A stretch of DNA of 64,000 nt, from positions 124,001 to 188,000 of the forward strand of contig NZ_JAHLEL010000038.1 in NCBI RefSeq assembly GCF_020131355.1. The letters run 5' to 3'. The notes below the pieces were generated by a model. It did not search any database and had not been told where the DNA came from. It was given only the letters and a program-made list of their open reading frames with translations. A program made the position numbers and the translations under genes. This document shows, one piece after another, positions 7,984-18,765 of this stretch (position 1 is the stretch's first letter; every line of letters starts with the position of its first letter). Origin of the DNA: Pseudonocardia sp. ICBG1293 (GTDB lineage Bacteria; Actinomycetota; Actinomycetes; Mycobacteriales; Pseudonocardiaceae).

Positions 7984-8196
7984 CCGGTGTTATTCCTGCG
8001 AAACAAATCCCGTGACCCTATCGGGGTACACTTTCACGGACGGTTCCGATACTCCCTAAATCGGTTGTCCCGGCCCGGCGTGGCCGAGCCGTCATCCGCC
8101 GGTTTCGTGCACTCTGCGTGGTCGGATACCTCCGAACGGACGCGTCACCGGGCGCCTGCGCCGTCGTTCCGCTGCGGACGCGCCTACGCTCCGGGG

Positions 8197-9451
8197 ATGG
8201 ACCTGCTGCACGCGACGGCGGAGCTCGCGTCGCGGGTGGACCGGTTGCGGCCGGGCGTGCTGGACGGCCCGCCGCCCTACCCGTCGGTCGCCCGGCGGGT
8301 GGCCGCGGAGCCGGCCCCGGACCCGGCGGTGCTGGTCCGCACGGCCGGCCGGCTGCGCGGCGAGGTCGCACGCGCCGGGCTGCCGGACGGCCGGCGCCGG
8401 TACCTGGACGCGCTCCTGGTCTCGCTGCGGTGCCAGGCCCGGTCACTCGCCGGCCACGACCTCGGGTACGTCGAGCAGGTCCGCGACCTGTTCGGTGTCG
8501 TCCCGCGCCGCAGCGAACCCGACGAGCTGCGCGAGGCGCACCGCCGGCTGGCCGACGTCCTGCCCGGCCGGGGTCCGCTGGCCGCCCGGATGCGGGACCA
8601 CCGGGACGCCGACGTCGTCCCGGGGGGACCGGCTGGCGGGTGCGGTCACCGCCGTCGTCGCCGAGCTGCGCCGTCGCACCCGTGAGGGGCTCGGTCTCCC
8701 GGCGGGCGAGCACGCCGAGGTCGATCTCGTCGGGGCCCGCCCCTGGACGGCGTTCACCCGCTACCGCGGCCGGCTGCGCAGTCGGATCTCCGTCGCCACG
8801 GCCGGACGGGTACGGGCCGGGTCGCTGCTGCCCCTGCTCGCCCACGAGGCCTACCCGGGCCACCACGTGCAGTACTGCCGGGCCGAGGTCGCCGCGGCAC
8901 GACACCCGGAGCTGGCACTGCGGCTGGTCCACAGTCCGCAGGGGCTGGTGGCGGAGGGGGCGGCCGAGGCCGCCGTCGATGTGGTGCCCGGTCCCGGCTG
9001 GGGCCCGGTCGCGGAGCGCGTCCTGGCCGGTGCGGGCGTGCACGTCGACGGTCCGGCGGCCGAGCGGATCGAACGGGAGCTGGACCTGCTCGGCCGGGTC
9101 CGGCTGGACGCGGCCCTCCTGCGCCACGTGGACCGGGCGGGCCCCGACGAGGTGCTCGCCCACCTGTCGCGCTGGCTGCTGGTCGACGACGAGCGGGCGA
9201 GGCGGATGCTCGACTTCCTCGACCACCCCCAGTGGCGCACCTACCCGGTGACCTACGCCGAGGGTGGACCGCTCGTGCGCGCCCGGCTCGCCACCGCCCC
9301 GGACGGGCCCGTGGCCGCGTTGGCGACCCTGCTCGACTCCCCGGTCCTGCCCGCGGATCTGGTCACCGACGGTGGCACCCCCCGGGGCGACGACGGCCGC
9401 GGGGCGATGGTCGCGACAGCCGGGGTACTCCGTCCGCCGTGCCCGCACTGA
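8197..9451 (+). CDS. DUF885-like putative metallohydrolase (frameshifted by one G)
   Basis: The N-terminal part reads MDLLHATAELASRVDRL to RDHRDADVVPG. The C-terminal part reads DRLAGAVTAVVAELRRR to the stop at 9451, in the next frame. Reading five instead of six G at 8622-8627 joins them into one protein of about 417 aa. The C-terminal part has HEAYPGHHVQ, the mark of DUF885 proteins (zinc-dependent hydrolase-like), and a downstream Glu in EGAAEAAVD. Shorter than typical DUF885 members, so an atypical one. TACGCT six bases before ATG 8197 suggests a leaderless transcript. Probably intact in the organism; substrate unknown. Confidence 0.7.
8622..8627 (+). other. G6 run carrying the frameshift
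   Basis: CCC followed by six G and ACC. Frame 1 coding upstream and frame 2 coding downstream are reconciled by deleting one G. Confidence 0.7.
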
Positions 9452-9815
9452 GCCGAACGGCTCGCCGCCGAACGAGGTGTCGCCCGCCGATCCGACGCCG
9501 GACGGTATCGATCACACGATGAACGGCACGTTACGACTGTTCCATCAGGGGTCAACGCAGGGATCCGACGGAGAGTTGCTATTGACCGCACGAGGGTGAC
9601 CACTAGTAGCGTCCATGACGACGGGCTGTACCCGATGCGGCCCGTTCGGGAGGCCCTGGAGTGGTGTCACACGCACCCGAGAGGGCCGGCACCCGGCCCT
9701 TGCGGGCGTGCCGGCCGGAGGACCGCCATGGTCCCTCCGCGTCGTCGCGGCCCGCACCGGGGCCGGCCGGCCCGACGCAGAGCAGATGCGGTGCCGCGTC
9801 TGCGAGGGAGCACCC
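9452..9815 (+). other. Upstream region of phoH with possible structured leader
   Basis: No gene is supported. A short perfect hairpin AGGGCCGG / CCGGCCCT (9682-9700, 3-base loop) and further GC-rich self-complementary stretches lie between 9640 and 9780. No known riboswitch consensus was recognised. An in-frame ATG at 9786 would add ten residues starting MRCRVCEG to PhoH. Confidence 0.3.
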
Positions 9816-11186
9816 GTGACCGATCGTCGTCCCGCCCTCACCGACCCGACCTCCGCACCGCAGGGGTCCGTCGGGGACGCACCGGCAGGTACCACCCGCT
9901 GCTACGTGCTCGACACGTCCGTGCTGCTGTCCGACCCCTGGTCGCTGCAGCGCTTCGACGAGCACCAGGTCGTCCTGCCGCTCGTCGTCATCAGTGAGCT
10001 GGAGGCCAAGCGTCACCACCCGGAGCTGGGCTGGTTCGCCCGGACCGCGCTGCGCCAGCTCGACGAGCTGCGCGTCCGGTACGGCCGGCTCGACGCACCC
10101 GTGCCGATCGGCGACGCCGGCGGCACCCTGCACGTCGAGCTGAACCACTCCGACCCCACGGTCCTGCCGGCCGGGTTCCGCACCGACTCCAACGACTCGC
10201 GGATCCTGGCCTGTGCGCTGAACCTGAAGGCGGACCCGTCCGTGCCGCCGGACGTCACGCTGGTCACCAAGGACATGCCGTTGCGGGTCAAGGCGGCCGC
10301 GGTCGGCCTGGACGCCGACGAGTACCACGGCCAGGACGTGCTGTTCTCCGGCTGGACCGGGATGACCGACCTGGAGGTGACCCCCGACGACGTCGACGCC
10401 CTGTTCCGGGACGGCGTCATCGACCACGACGAGGCGCGCGACCTTCCCTGCAACACCGGGCTGCGGCTGGTCGGGGCGTCGAACGCGCTCGGGCGGGTCA
10501 CCGCGGACAAGCGGGTCAAGCTGGTGCGCGGGGACCGGGAGGCCTTCGGGCTGCACGGACGCTCGGCCGAGCAGCGGGTCGCGCTGGACCTGCTGCTCGA
10601 CAACGAGGTCGGGATCGTCTCGCTCGGCGGGCGGGCCGGGACGGGCAAGTCGGCGCTCGCGCTGTGCGCGGGTCTGGAGGCGGTGCTGGAGCGACGGCAG
10701 CACCGCAAGATCGTCGTCTTCCGGCCGCTCTACGCGGTGGGCGGGCAGGATCTCGGCTACCTGCCCGGCAGCGAGGTCGAGAAGATGCAGCCCTGGGCGC
10801 AGGCGGTGTTCGACACCCTGGGCGCGATGGTCAGCCAGGACGTCATCGACGAGGTCATCGCCCGTGGGCTGCTGGAGGTCCTGCCGCTGACCCACATCCG
10901 GGGCCGGTCGCTGCACGACACCTTCGTGATCGTCGACGAGGCGCAGTCGCTGGAGCGCAACGTGCTGCTCACGGTGCTGTCCCGGCTCGGGACGGCGTCG
11001 CGGGTCGTGCTGACCCACGACGTGGCGCAGCGCGACAACCTGCGCGTCGGGCGGCACGACGGTGTCAACGCCGTCATCGAGAAGCTCAAGGGGCACCCGC
11101 TGTTCGCGCACGTCACCCTGACCCGCAGCGAGCGCTCGCCGATCGCCGCGCTGGTCACCGAGATGCTGGAGGGACCCAACTCCTGA
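9816..11186 (+). CDS. phoH2: PIN-PhoH family protein (RNA-acting ATPase with ribonuclease domain)
   Basis: 456 residues in two parts. The N-terminal PIN nuclease domain (about 25-160) shows [23 protein letters not shown] and DSRILACAL, carrying the acidic metal-binding residues. The C-terminal PhoH ATPase (about 250-450) shows Walker [30 protein letters not shown], and Walker [13 protein letters not shown]. Mycobacterial PhoH2 of this architecture unwinds and cuts RNA and is paired with a small antitoxin-like upstream gene; no such partner is evident here. GTG 9816 follows GGGAG. A strong terminator follows. Confidence 0.93.
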   Translation: MTDRRPALTDPTSAPQGSVGDAPAGTTRCYVLDTSVLLSDPWSLQRFDEHQVVLPLVVISELEAKRHHPELGWFARTALRQLDELRVRYGRLDAPVPIGDAGGTLHVELNHSDPTVLPAGFRTDSNDSRILACALNLKADPSVPPDVTLVTKDMPLRVKAAAVGLDADEYHGQDVLFSGWTGMTDLEVTPDDVDALFRDGVIDHDEARDLPCNTGLRLVGASNALGRVTADKRVKLVRGDREAFGLHGRSAEQRVALDLLLDNEVGIVSLGGRAGTGKSALALCAGLEAVLERRQHRKIVVFRPLYAVGGQDLGYLPGSEVEKMQPWAQAVFDTLGAMVSQDVIDEVIARGLLEVLPLTHIRGRSLHDTFVIVDEAQSLERNVLLTVLSRLGTASRVVLTHDVAQRDNLRVGRHDGVNAVIEKLKGHPLFAHVTLTRSERSPIAALVTEMLEGPNS

Positions 11187-11194
11187 CGACCGCA

Positions 11195-11230
11195 CACGGC
11201 CCCCGTCGGCAGCCGCCGACGGGGGCCGTG
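11195..11230. terminator. Terminator between phoH and aldolase gene
   Basis: 16-bp perfect stem CACGGCCCCCGTCGGC / GCCGACGGGGGCCGTG with an AGCC loop between convergent genes. Confidence 0.8.
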
Positions 11231-11238
11231 TCGTGTGC

Positions 11239-12063
11239 TCAGTCGAACAGGTCCGGGTCGGTGCGGACGACCTCGTCCCACAGCGGCTGGTAGGAGAACC
11301 AGCCGGCGTAGGGCGTGCCGGTCTGCTCGGCGGTGAACCGCGCGTTCGCGTGGTCGACCAGCGTCGGTGTCCCCGCGGCCTCGGCCAGCAGCTGCGCCTG
11401 GCAGTTCCGCTCGGTCGAGATGAACCACCAGGCGGCCTCGGCGACCGTCTCGCCGACCGAGAAGATGCCGTGGTTCTGGTGGAACACCATCCGTCGGTCG
11501 GTGAGTCCCCGGGCCAGCGCGCGTCCGGCCTCGGGATCGAGCACGACCGCGCCCGCACCCTCGTGGACGACACCGTGGTTCTCGTAGAGGGCGCACGCGT
11601 CCTGGGTGATCGGGTCGAGCGGGCGCCCGAGCGAGGACCACGCCTTGCCGTACACCGAGTGGGCGTGCGCGGCCGCCACGACGTGCGGGTGCGCCTCGTG
11701 CACGGCCGAGTGGATGACGAACCCGGCCTGGTTCACCGGGCGGTTCCCGTGCCGGACCGTGCCGTGGTGGTTGACCATGACCAGGTCCGAGACCCGGATG
11801 TGCCGGAAGCTCATCCCGAACGGGTTGACCCAGAACATCTCCGGGTCCTCCGGGTCGCGCACCGTGATGTGCCCGGCCACGCCCTCGCCGAAGCCGAACC
11901 GGCCGAAGATCCGGAACGCGCCCGCCAGCTGCTGCTTGCGGTGCAGCCGCTCCTCGGCGGAGGTGGCGAACGTCGGCGGCGTCGGCAGGCCGCCGGTACC
12001 GCCGCCGTCGAGGGCGGCGGTACCGGAGCTGCGGGTGGACGTGTCCTGCGTGGGGGCGGCCAT
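11239..12063 (-). CDS. Class II aldolase/adducin family protein
   Basis: 274 residues. The fold signature is GHITVRDPEDPEMFWVNPFG, then VNHHGTV, HSAVHEAHPHVVAAAHAHS and FHQNHGIFSVG, giving the three metal histidines (AHAH and NHG) and a candidate catalytic Glu. Members include fuculose-phosphate aldolase, ribulose-5-phosphate epimerase and many uncharacterised proteins. The long DPEDPEMFWVNPFG form with a Ser/Thr/Gly-rich N-terminus is common in actinobacteria and without known substrate. GGGAG abuts the ATG, too close for a normal ribosome site, so the start is uncertain. The gene ends convergent to phoH; guaB1 lies 43 bases upstream on the same strand. Confidence 0.82.
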   Translation of the reverse strand: MAAPTQDTSTRSSGTAALDGGGTGGLPTPPTFATSAEERLHRKQQLAGAFRIFGRFGFGEGVAGHITVRDPEDPEMFWVNPFGMSFRHIRVSDLVMVNHHGTVRHGNRPVNQAGFVIHSAVHEAHPHVVAAAHAHSVYGKAWSSLGRPLDPITQDACALYENHGVVHEGAGAVVLDPEAGRALARGLTDRRMVFHQNHGIFSVGETVAEAAWWFISTERNCQAQLLAEAAGTPTLVDHANARFTAEQTGTPYAGWFSYQPLWDEVVRTDPDLFD

Positions 12064-12106
12064 CTCCCGACCGTGCGCCGGATCACGCCCCGGGTCAAGC
12101 GGTGGG

Positions 12107-13630
<1,524 letters not shown>

Positions 13631-13644
13631 CTACCGTCGGGTAC

Positions 13645-14421
13645 ATGCCGGTGCCGTCGCCGAACCCCCGTGTGCGTGCTGCCGACGTGCGCCGGCTCCG
13701 TGACCTGCTGCGCATCGCCGTGGCCGGGCGCGGGATCCCGGGGGACCTGCTGCCCGGCGAGGACGAGCTGATGGTGCGCCACGGTGTGCCGCGCGCCGCC
13801 GTCCGGGCCGCGCTGGGGCTGCTGTGCGAGGAGGGGCTGCTGGGGCCCGGGCCGACCGCGCACCGGATCCTCGCCCGCCCGCACTACCCCGGGCGGGCCG
13901 CGGTCACCGGTACGGGCACCCGGCTCCCGCGCTGGCTGGAACGCACCGGGATCGCCGCGCCCGACGTGCTCGCCGAGTGGCTCGGCGTGCCGGTCGGGGC
14001 ACCGTGTCTGCGCACCGAGTGCGTCTCGGCGACGGCCGGTGGCGGCGCGGTGCTGGAGACCCACTACGTGACGACCGCGGCCGCGGCGCGGCTGCTCGCG
14101 GTGCCCGGGACCGGTCCCTTCGACCCGCAGCTGTCCGAGGCCGGGCTGCGTCCGGCGTCGGCGGGCACCCGCTCCGGGCCGGTGCCGGCCGACCCGGACT
14201 CCGCGATGCTGCTCGGTGTCGCTGCCGGTGCCCCGTTGCTGGGCGCCGAACGGACCCTGACCGGCGAGGACGGCCGCGTCCTCGCGGTCAGCGTGCTGCG
14301 GGCCGACCCGGCCGGGGCGGTGCCCGCGGCCCGCGACGCCGCCGCCTCGGCTCAGCCGGACAGCAGCGCCCGCACCGCGTCGAGGGTATCGGCCTCGTCC
14401 GGGGTCTTGTCCGGCCGGTAG
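13645..14421 (+). CDS. GntR-family transcriptional regulator
   Basis: 258 residues. Winged-helix region at about 12-75: RRLRDLLRIAVAGRGIPGDLLPGEDELMVRHGV then AAVRAALGLLCEEGLLG, the GntR DNA-binding pattern. The rest resembles a UTRA-type ligand domain (LGVPVGAPCLRTECVSATAG, AVLETHYVTTAAA), as in HutC-like regulators of sugar or amino acid use. TACCGT seven bases before ATG 13645 indicates a leaderless transcript, and the promoter is divergent from guaB1. The 3' end overlaps the convergent ligB by 70 bases, an unusually large convergent overlap. Target unknown. Confidence 0.85.
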   Translation: MPVPSPNPRVRAADVRRLRDLLRIAVAGRGIPGDLLPGEDELMVRHGVPRAAVRAALGLLCEEGLLGPGPTAHRILARPHYPGRAAVTGTGTRLPRWLERTGIAAPDVLAEWLGVPVGAPCLRTECVSATAGGGAVLETHYVTTAAAARLLAVPGTGPFDPQLSEAGLRPASAGTRSGPVPADPDSAMLLGVAAGAPLLGAERTLTGEDGRVLAVSVLRADPAGAVPAARDAAASAQPDSSARTASRVSASSGVLSGR

Positions 14422-15881
14422 CGCAGCACCCGGGCGAAGCGCAGCGCCACCCCGCCCGGGTAGCGGGTGCTGCGCTGTGCACCGTCGAGCGCGATCTCCA
14501 CGACCAGCTCCGGGCGCAGGTGCACCACCCCCGGCTCCCGGGACGTCTCGTACTCCGGGAACGTGGCGGTCTGCCAGGCCAGCAGCTCGTCGGTCATGCC
14601 CTTGAACGTCTTGCCGACCATGACCGGCCCTCCGCCGTCCGGGTCCCGGGCACCGAGGTGGATGTTCGACAGCGATCCGGTGCGCCGCCCGTAGCCCCAC
14701 TCGGCCCCCAGCACCACCAGGTCCAGCGTGTGCACCGGCTTGACCTTCTGCCAGGCCTTCCCACGCCGGCCGGCCGCGTACGGCGCCGCCAGGTCCTTCA
14801 CCACCACGCCCTCGTGCCCGGCCGCGAGCGCCTCCTCCAGCACCGCGGCGGCCTGCTCCGGGGACGGCCGCCGCGCCCCCGGCATCCGCAGCGCCGCGTG
14901 GGCGTCCGCGGCGAGCAGCCCGGCCAGGGCGTCCAGCCGGGTCGCGGTGGGCTCGTCGACGAGGTCGCGGCCGTCGAGGTGGAGCAGATCGAAGAAGAAC
15001 GGTGACAGCATCACCTCCCCGCCGGACTCCTCGGTGCCGAACCGGCTCATCGTGTCCTGGAACGGGCGGGGACGGCCGTCGTCGTCGAGGGCGAGGGTCT
15101 CGCCGTCGAGCGCCGCGGTCGCGCAGGGCAGCCCGCGCACCAGCTCCACGAGCTCCGGCACACCATCGGTGATCTCGCGCAGCGTGCGCGTCCACACCCG
15201 CACCCGGTCGCCGTCGCGGTGCACCTGGATCCGCGCGCCGTCGAGTTTGTGCTCGACGGTGACGTCGGTGCCGAGCGCGTCGAGCGCGGCGTCGAGCGAG
15301 TCACCGGGGGAGGCGAGCATCGGGCGGACCGGCCTGCCGACCTCCAGCGCCACCCCGCCGAGCGCCTCCTTGCCGCCGGACAGCGCGGTCGCCGCGGTCT
15401 CCGGGAGCCGGCCGGAGAGCATGAACGCGCGCCGCACGGCCGCCGCCGGTACCTCGGCCGCGGCGGCGACGGCGTCGACCATCAGGCCCTCCAGCGCGCC
15501 CTGGCGCAGCTCGCCGGTGAGCAGCCGGTGCAGGAACCGCTGCTCGTCGGCCGTGGCGGCGCCGTACAGCCCGGTGAGCAGCTCGCGGCGCCGGGCCGCC
15601 GAGCCCGCCCCGGCGGTGCCGGACAGCGCGTCGAGCAGCGCGTCGACCCGCTCGACCGTCAGCGACGGCTCCGCCGCCGCCGGGACGTCGACGGCCGACA
15701 GGGTGCGCCATCCGGTACCGATCCGGCCCTGCCGGGGCACCCCGGACAGCCAGGCCACGACCGGCACGACCTCGCCGGGAGCGGCGGCGCGCAGCAGCCC
15801 GGCGAGCGCGGCGGTCTTCTCCTTCCGCGCCCGGGTCGCCCCGACCGCGGCCGAGGTGGTGACGACGTCGGTGAACAGCAC
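14352..15881 (-). CDS. ligB: ATP-dependent DNA ligase
   Basis: 509 residues, matching actinobacterial LigB (Rv3062, 507 aa). The N-terminal domain is at about 1-185. The nucleotidyl-transfer motif I EHKLDGARIQ is near residue 210, so K212 is the predicted adenylated lysine. Motif III is FFFDLLHLDGRDL, motif IV EGVVVKDL, and motif V KAWQKVKPVHTLDLVV. It seals nicks using ATP; in bacteria it serves repair alongside the essential NAD-dependent LigA. It starts at GTG 15881 with no clear ribosome site. It ends inside the 3' end of the GntR gene. Confidence 0.94.
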   Translation of the reverse strand: MLFTDVVTTSAAVGATRARKEKTAALAGLLRAAAPGEVVPVVAWLSGVPRQGRIGTGWRTLSAVDVPAAAEPSLTVERVDALLDALSGTAGAGSAARRRELLTGLYGAATADEQRFLHRLLTGELRQGALEGLMVDAVAAAAEVPAAAVRRAFMLSGRLPETAATALSGGKEALGGVALEVGRPVRPMLASPGDSLDAALDALGTDVTVEHKLDGARIQVHRDGDRVRVWTRTLREITDGVPELVELVRGLPCATAALDGETLALDDDGRPRPFQDTMSRFGTEESGGEVMLSPFFFDLLHLDGRDLVDEPTATRLDALAGLLAADAHAALRMPGARRPSPEQAAAVLEEALAAGHEGVVVKDLAAPYAAGRRGKAWQKVKPVHTLDLVVLGAEWGYGRRTGSLSNIHLGARDPDGGGPVMVGKTFKGMTDELLAWQTATFPEYETSREPGVVHLRPELVVEIALDGAQRSTRYPGGVALRFARVLRYRPDKTPDEADTLDAVRALLSG

Positions 15882-15927
15882 CGGGACAGTGAAGCAGCGA
15901 CCCCCGACAGCCGCGCGTCGTCGCCGC

Positions 15928-17169
15928 TCAGGCGGTGCGCGCGGCTTCCGGCACGGGGCGGGGCGGGGAGACGGGCGAGGGCAGGATCGCGCGGCGCCAC
16001 AGCTCGGCGACCGGCACCACCCCGCGGCAGGTGCCGTCCGGGGCCACGACGACGAGGTCGTCGTAGCCGCGGGCGGGGTCGCCGGACAGGCTGAGCTCCA
16101 TCGCGCGGTGCAGCGGCGTGCGCTCGTCGACGGTGCGGGGCGGGTCGGCCAGGCCGGACGCGGGCTTCTCGGACCACAGCGCGTGCCCGAACCTGCCGGC
16201 GAGCTGGAGCAGGACGCGGCTGCGGTCGAGGTACCCGACCGGGCGGTGCGCCCGGTCGACCAGTACGACCCCGGCGACGTCCGGGCGGGCGCGAAGGGCC
16301 TCGCGGGCGGCGTCGCCGAGGGCGTCGTCGGGCAGGGTCACGGCGGGCACGGCGAGCCCACGCACCGGCGGACCGGACGGGACGGGCGCCGGACGCGGTG
16401 CGGAGGGTGCGGGGTCGGCCGGTCGGTCGGTCGCGGGCGACGGCGGCGCGGACGGCTCCGGCGCCGAGCGGAACAGCGACAGCAGCTCGGCGCGGGTGGC
16501 CGGGTCGGCCTCGGGGGCCGCGCGGGTCCCGCCCAGCAGCGGCCCCTGGGCGATGGCGACACCGATCGCGAAGAGCCCGGCGAGCCGCCCGGGGTCGCGG
16601 ACCCCGGTCGCGGCGACGGGTGCCCCGACCGCGCGCGACACCTCGATCACCGCGCGTACGGCGGCGCGGGTCCCGGCGTCCGGAACCCCGTCGGCCAGGT
16701 CGGGCTCCAGCTTCACCACGTCCGGCCGGACGGCGGCCACGAGCTCCGGCCCGAACGCACGTCCGGCGCCGTCCAGCCCGATGCGGAACCCCCAGCGGCG
16801 CAGCTCGGCCAGCGCCGGGACGAGGTGCTCCGGCGGTGCGGCGGCGCTCAGCGGTGGACCGACCTCCAGCAGCGGCGCGACCGGGTCACCGGCACCGAGC
16901 ATGGCGCGCAGCCGGGCACGGGCGTGCAGGACGGTGTCCGCGGCGACGTCGACCTGGACCGGCAGCGACCCACCCCACGAGCGGGCGGAGGCGACCGCCG
17001 AGACCGCGGTGCCCGCGTCGAGCTCGGCGGTCCGGCGGGCGTCCCAGCCGCGGTCGCGGGCGGTGACGGCCACCGCGTCGTGACCGTGGCGCGGCACGAC
17101 CTCGACCCCGTTGCAGCGGCCGGAGCGCAGATCGTGCACGGGGACGTACGCGAAACGCTGGTCGGGCAT
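15928..17169 (-). CDS. Degenerate EAL domain - CBS pair protein
   Basis: 413 residues. The N-terminal 230 fit the EAL barrel, but catalytic motifs are replaced. The EAL motif position reads GVEVVPR, the metal motif DDFGTG reads LDGAGRAFG, and the Lys motif reads VVKLEPDL. A Pro/Ala/Ser linker (about 235-285) leads to a C-terminal CBS pair (residues ~290-395: LPDDALGDAAREAL, VDRAHRPVGYLDRSRV, GYDDLVVVAPDGTCRGVV). It is therefore unlikely to hydrolyse cyclic di-GMP. It may bind a nucleotide or protein and report energy state through CBS. Similar EAL-CBS proteins occur in actinobacteria. It starts at ATG 17169. Confidence 0.75.
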   Translation of the reverse strand: MPDQRFAYVPVHDLRSGRCNGVEVVPRHGHDAVAVTARDRGWDARRTAELDAGTAVSAVASARSWGGSLPVQVDVAADTVLHARARLRAMLGAGDPVAPLLEVGPPLSAAAPPEHLVPALAELRRWGFRIGLDGAGRAFGPELVAAVRPDVVKLEPDLADGVPDAGTRAAVRAVIEVSRAVGAPVAATGVRDPGRLAGLFAIGVAIAQGPLLGGTRAAPEADPATRAELLSLFRSAPEPSAPPSPATDRPADPAPSAPRPAPVPSGPPVRGLAVPAVTLPDDALGDAAREALRARPDVAGVVLVDRAHRPVGYLDRSRVLLQLAGRFGHALWSEKPASGLADPPRTVDERTPLHRAMELSLSGDPARGYDDLVVVAPDGTCRGVVPVAELWRRAILPSPVSPPRPVPEAARTA

Positions 17170-17276
17170 GGGTCAGGTCCGTTCGGGTGACAACGGTGGA
17201 CGAGTGAACACACGGTGTCACGTCCATGTGGACCGAACGGGGACCCGGAGATGAACAGCAGATGGACTGACCCGGT

Positions 17277-17299
17277 GCGCCCGGCCGGTGACCGGGCGC
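17277..17299 (-). terminator. Possible fumC terminator
   Basis: 8-bp stem GCGCCCGG / CCGGGCGC with a 7-base loop, 9 bases after the fumC stop. Confidence 0.45.
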
Positions 17300-17307
17300 A
17301 GCCGGGA

Positions 17308-18708
17308 TCAGGAGCGCTTCTCCCCGCGGGTCATCGCCAGCACGTCCAGGGCGCGGTCCAGCTCGTCCTCGGTGAGCGTCCCGTTCGCGACGTGCCCGCG
17401 TTCGATCACGACCTCCCGGATCGTGCGCCGCTCCTTCAGCGCCTGCTTCGCGACGGCCGCCGCCTCCTCGTAGCCGATCCTCGAGTTGAGCGGGGTGACG
17501 ATCGACGGGGAGGACTCGGCGTACTCGCGGGTGCGGTCGAGGTCGGCCTCCATGCCGTCGACGACCTTGTCGGCGAGCAGCCGCGCCGCGTTCGCGATCA
17601 GCCGCGCGGACTCCAGCACGTTGCGGGCCATGACCGGCATCATCACGTTGAGCTCGAGGTTGCCCTGGCTGCCGGAGAACCCCACGGTGGCGTCGTTGCC
17701 CATGACCTGGGCGCAGACCATCATCGTGGCCTCGCAGATCACCGGGTTCACCTTGCCCGGCATGATCGAGCTGCCCGGCTGCAGGTCCGGCAGGTGGATC
17801 TCGGCCAGCCCGGTGCGCGGCCCGGAGGACAGCCAGCGCAGATCGTTGGCGATCTTGTAGAGCGACACGGCCACGGTCCGCAGCGCGCCGGAGGCCTCGA
17901 CCAGCCCGTCGCGCGAGCCCTGGGCCTCGATGTGGTCGGTGGCCTCGGCGAGCTGTTCCAGACCGGTGGCCTCGCGCAGCTTCGCGACGACGGCGCCGCC
18001 GAACCCGTCCGGTGCGTTCAGCCCGGTCCCGACCGCGGTCCCGCCGATCGGCAGGACGGCGAGGCGGGGGAGCGCGTCGCGGACGCGGTCGGCACCGTAA
18101 CCCGCCTGGCTGGCCCAGCCGCCCGCCTCCTGGCCGAGGGTGATCGGGACGGCGTCCATCAGGTGGGTGCGGCCGGCCTTCACGACCTCCGACCAGTCCG
18201 CCGCGCGGCGGCGCAGCGCCGCCTCGAGGTGCTCCAGCGCGGGGACGACCTCGGTCGCCAGCGCCTCGGTGGCGGCGAGATGGATGGTCGTCGGGAAGAC
18301 GTCGTTGGACGACTGCGAGGCGTTGACGTGGTCGTTCGGGTGCACGTCCACACCCGCGCGGGACGCCAGCGAGGCGATCACCTCGTTGGCGTTCATGTTC
18401 GACGACGTGCCCGACCCGGTCTGGAAGACGTCGACCGGGAAGTGGTCGTCGTGCCCGCCCGCGGCCACCTCGTCGGCGGCCGCGGCGACGGCCCGCGCCT
18501 TCTCGGCGTCGAGGACGCCCAGCTCCCCGTTCACCCGGGCCGCGGCCGCCTTGACCAGGCCGAGCGCGCGGATCTGCGCGCGCTCCAGGCCGCGGCCGGA
18601 GATCGGGAAGTTCTCCACCGCACGCTGGGTCTGGGCCCGCCACAGCGCGTCGGCGGGGACCCGGACCTCGCCCATGGTGTCGTGCTCGATGCGGAAGTCC
18701 TCGCTCAT
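17308..18708 (-). CDS. fumC: Fumarate hydratase, class II
   Basis: 466 residues. It interconverts fumarate and L-malate in the TCA cycle without an iron-sulfur cluster. The fumarase/aspartase signature [11 protein letters not shown] holds the mobile catalytic serine loop; [16 protein letters not shown] and [16 protein letters not shown] are substrate-binding blocks. GGAGGAG lies 13 bases before ATG 18708, slightly far. A 16/19 match to the IdeR/DtxR iron box lies 38 bases upstream, which would make this iron-independent enzyme respond to iron starvation. The fum-glpX-DUF4245 order is the mycobacterial one. Confidence 0.95.
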   Translation of the reverse strand: MSEDFRIEHDTMGEVRVPADALWRAQTQRAVENFPISGRGLERAQIRALGLVKAAAARVNGELGVLDAEKARAVAAAADEVAAGGHDDHFPVDVFQTGSGTSSNMNANEVIASLASRAGVDVHPNDHVNASQSSNDVFPTTIHLAATEALATEVVPALEHLEAALRRRAADWSEVVKAGRTHLMDAVPITLGQEAGGWASQAGYGADRVRDALPRLAVLPIGGTAVGTGLNAPDGFGGAVVAKLREATGLEQLAEATDHIEAQGSRDGLVEASGALRTVAVSLYKIANDLRWLSSGPRTGLAEIHLPDLQPGSSIMPGKVNPVICEATMMVCAQVMGNDATVGFSGSQGNLELNVMMPVMARNVLESARLIANAARLLADKVVDGMEADLDRTREYAESSPSIVTPLNSRIGYEEAAAVAKQALKERRTIREVVIERGHVANGTLTEDELDRALDVLAMTRGEKRS

Positions 18709-18746
18709 GGGCGAAGGTCTACTCCTCCACGACCCGTTCCGCAGTG

Positions 18747-18765
18747 TTAGGTGAGGCTCACCTCA
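18747..18765. promoter_or_regulatory. Iron-box-like operator (IdeR/DtxR) upstream of fumC
   Basis: TTAGGTGAGGCTCACCTCA matches the consensus TTAGGTTAGGCTAACCTAA at 16 of 19 positions and is nearly palindromic. It lies in the 54-base gap between glpX and fumC; its last three bases are the glpX stop codon. Repression by iron-loaded IdeR is inferred. Confidence 0.6.
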
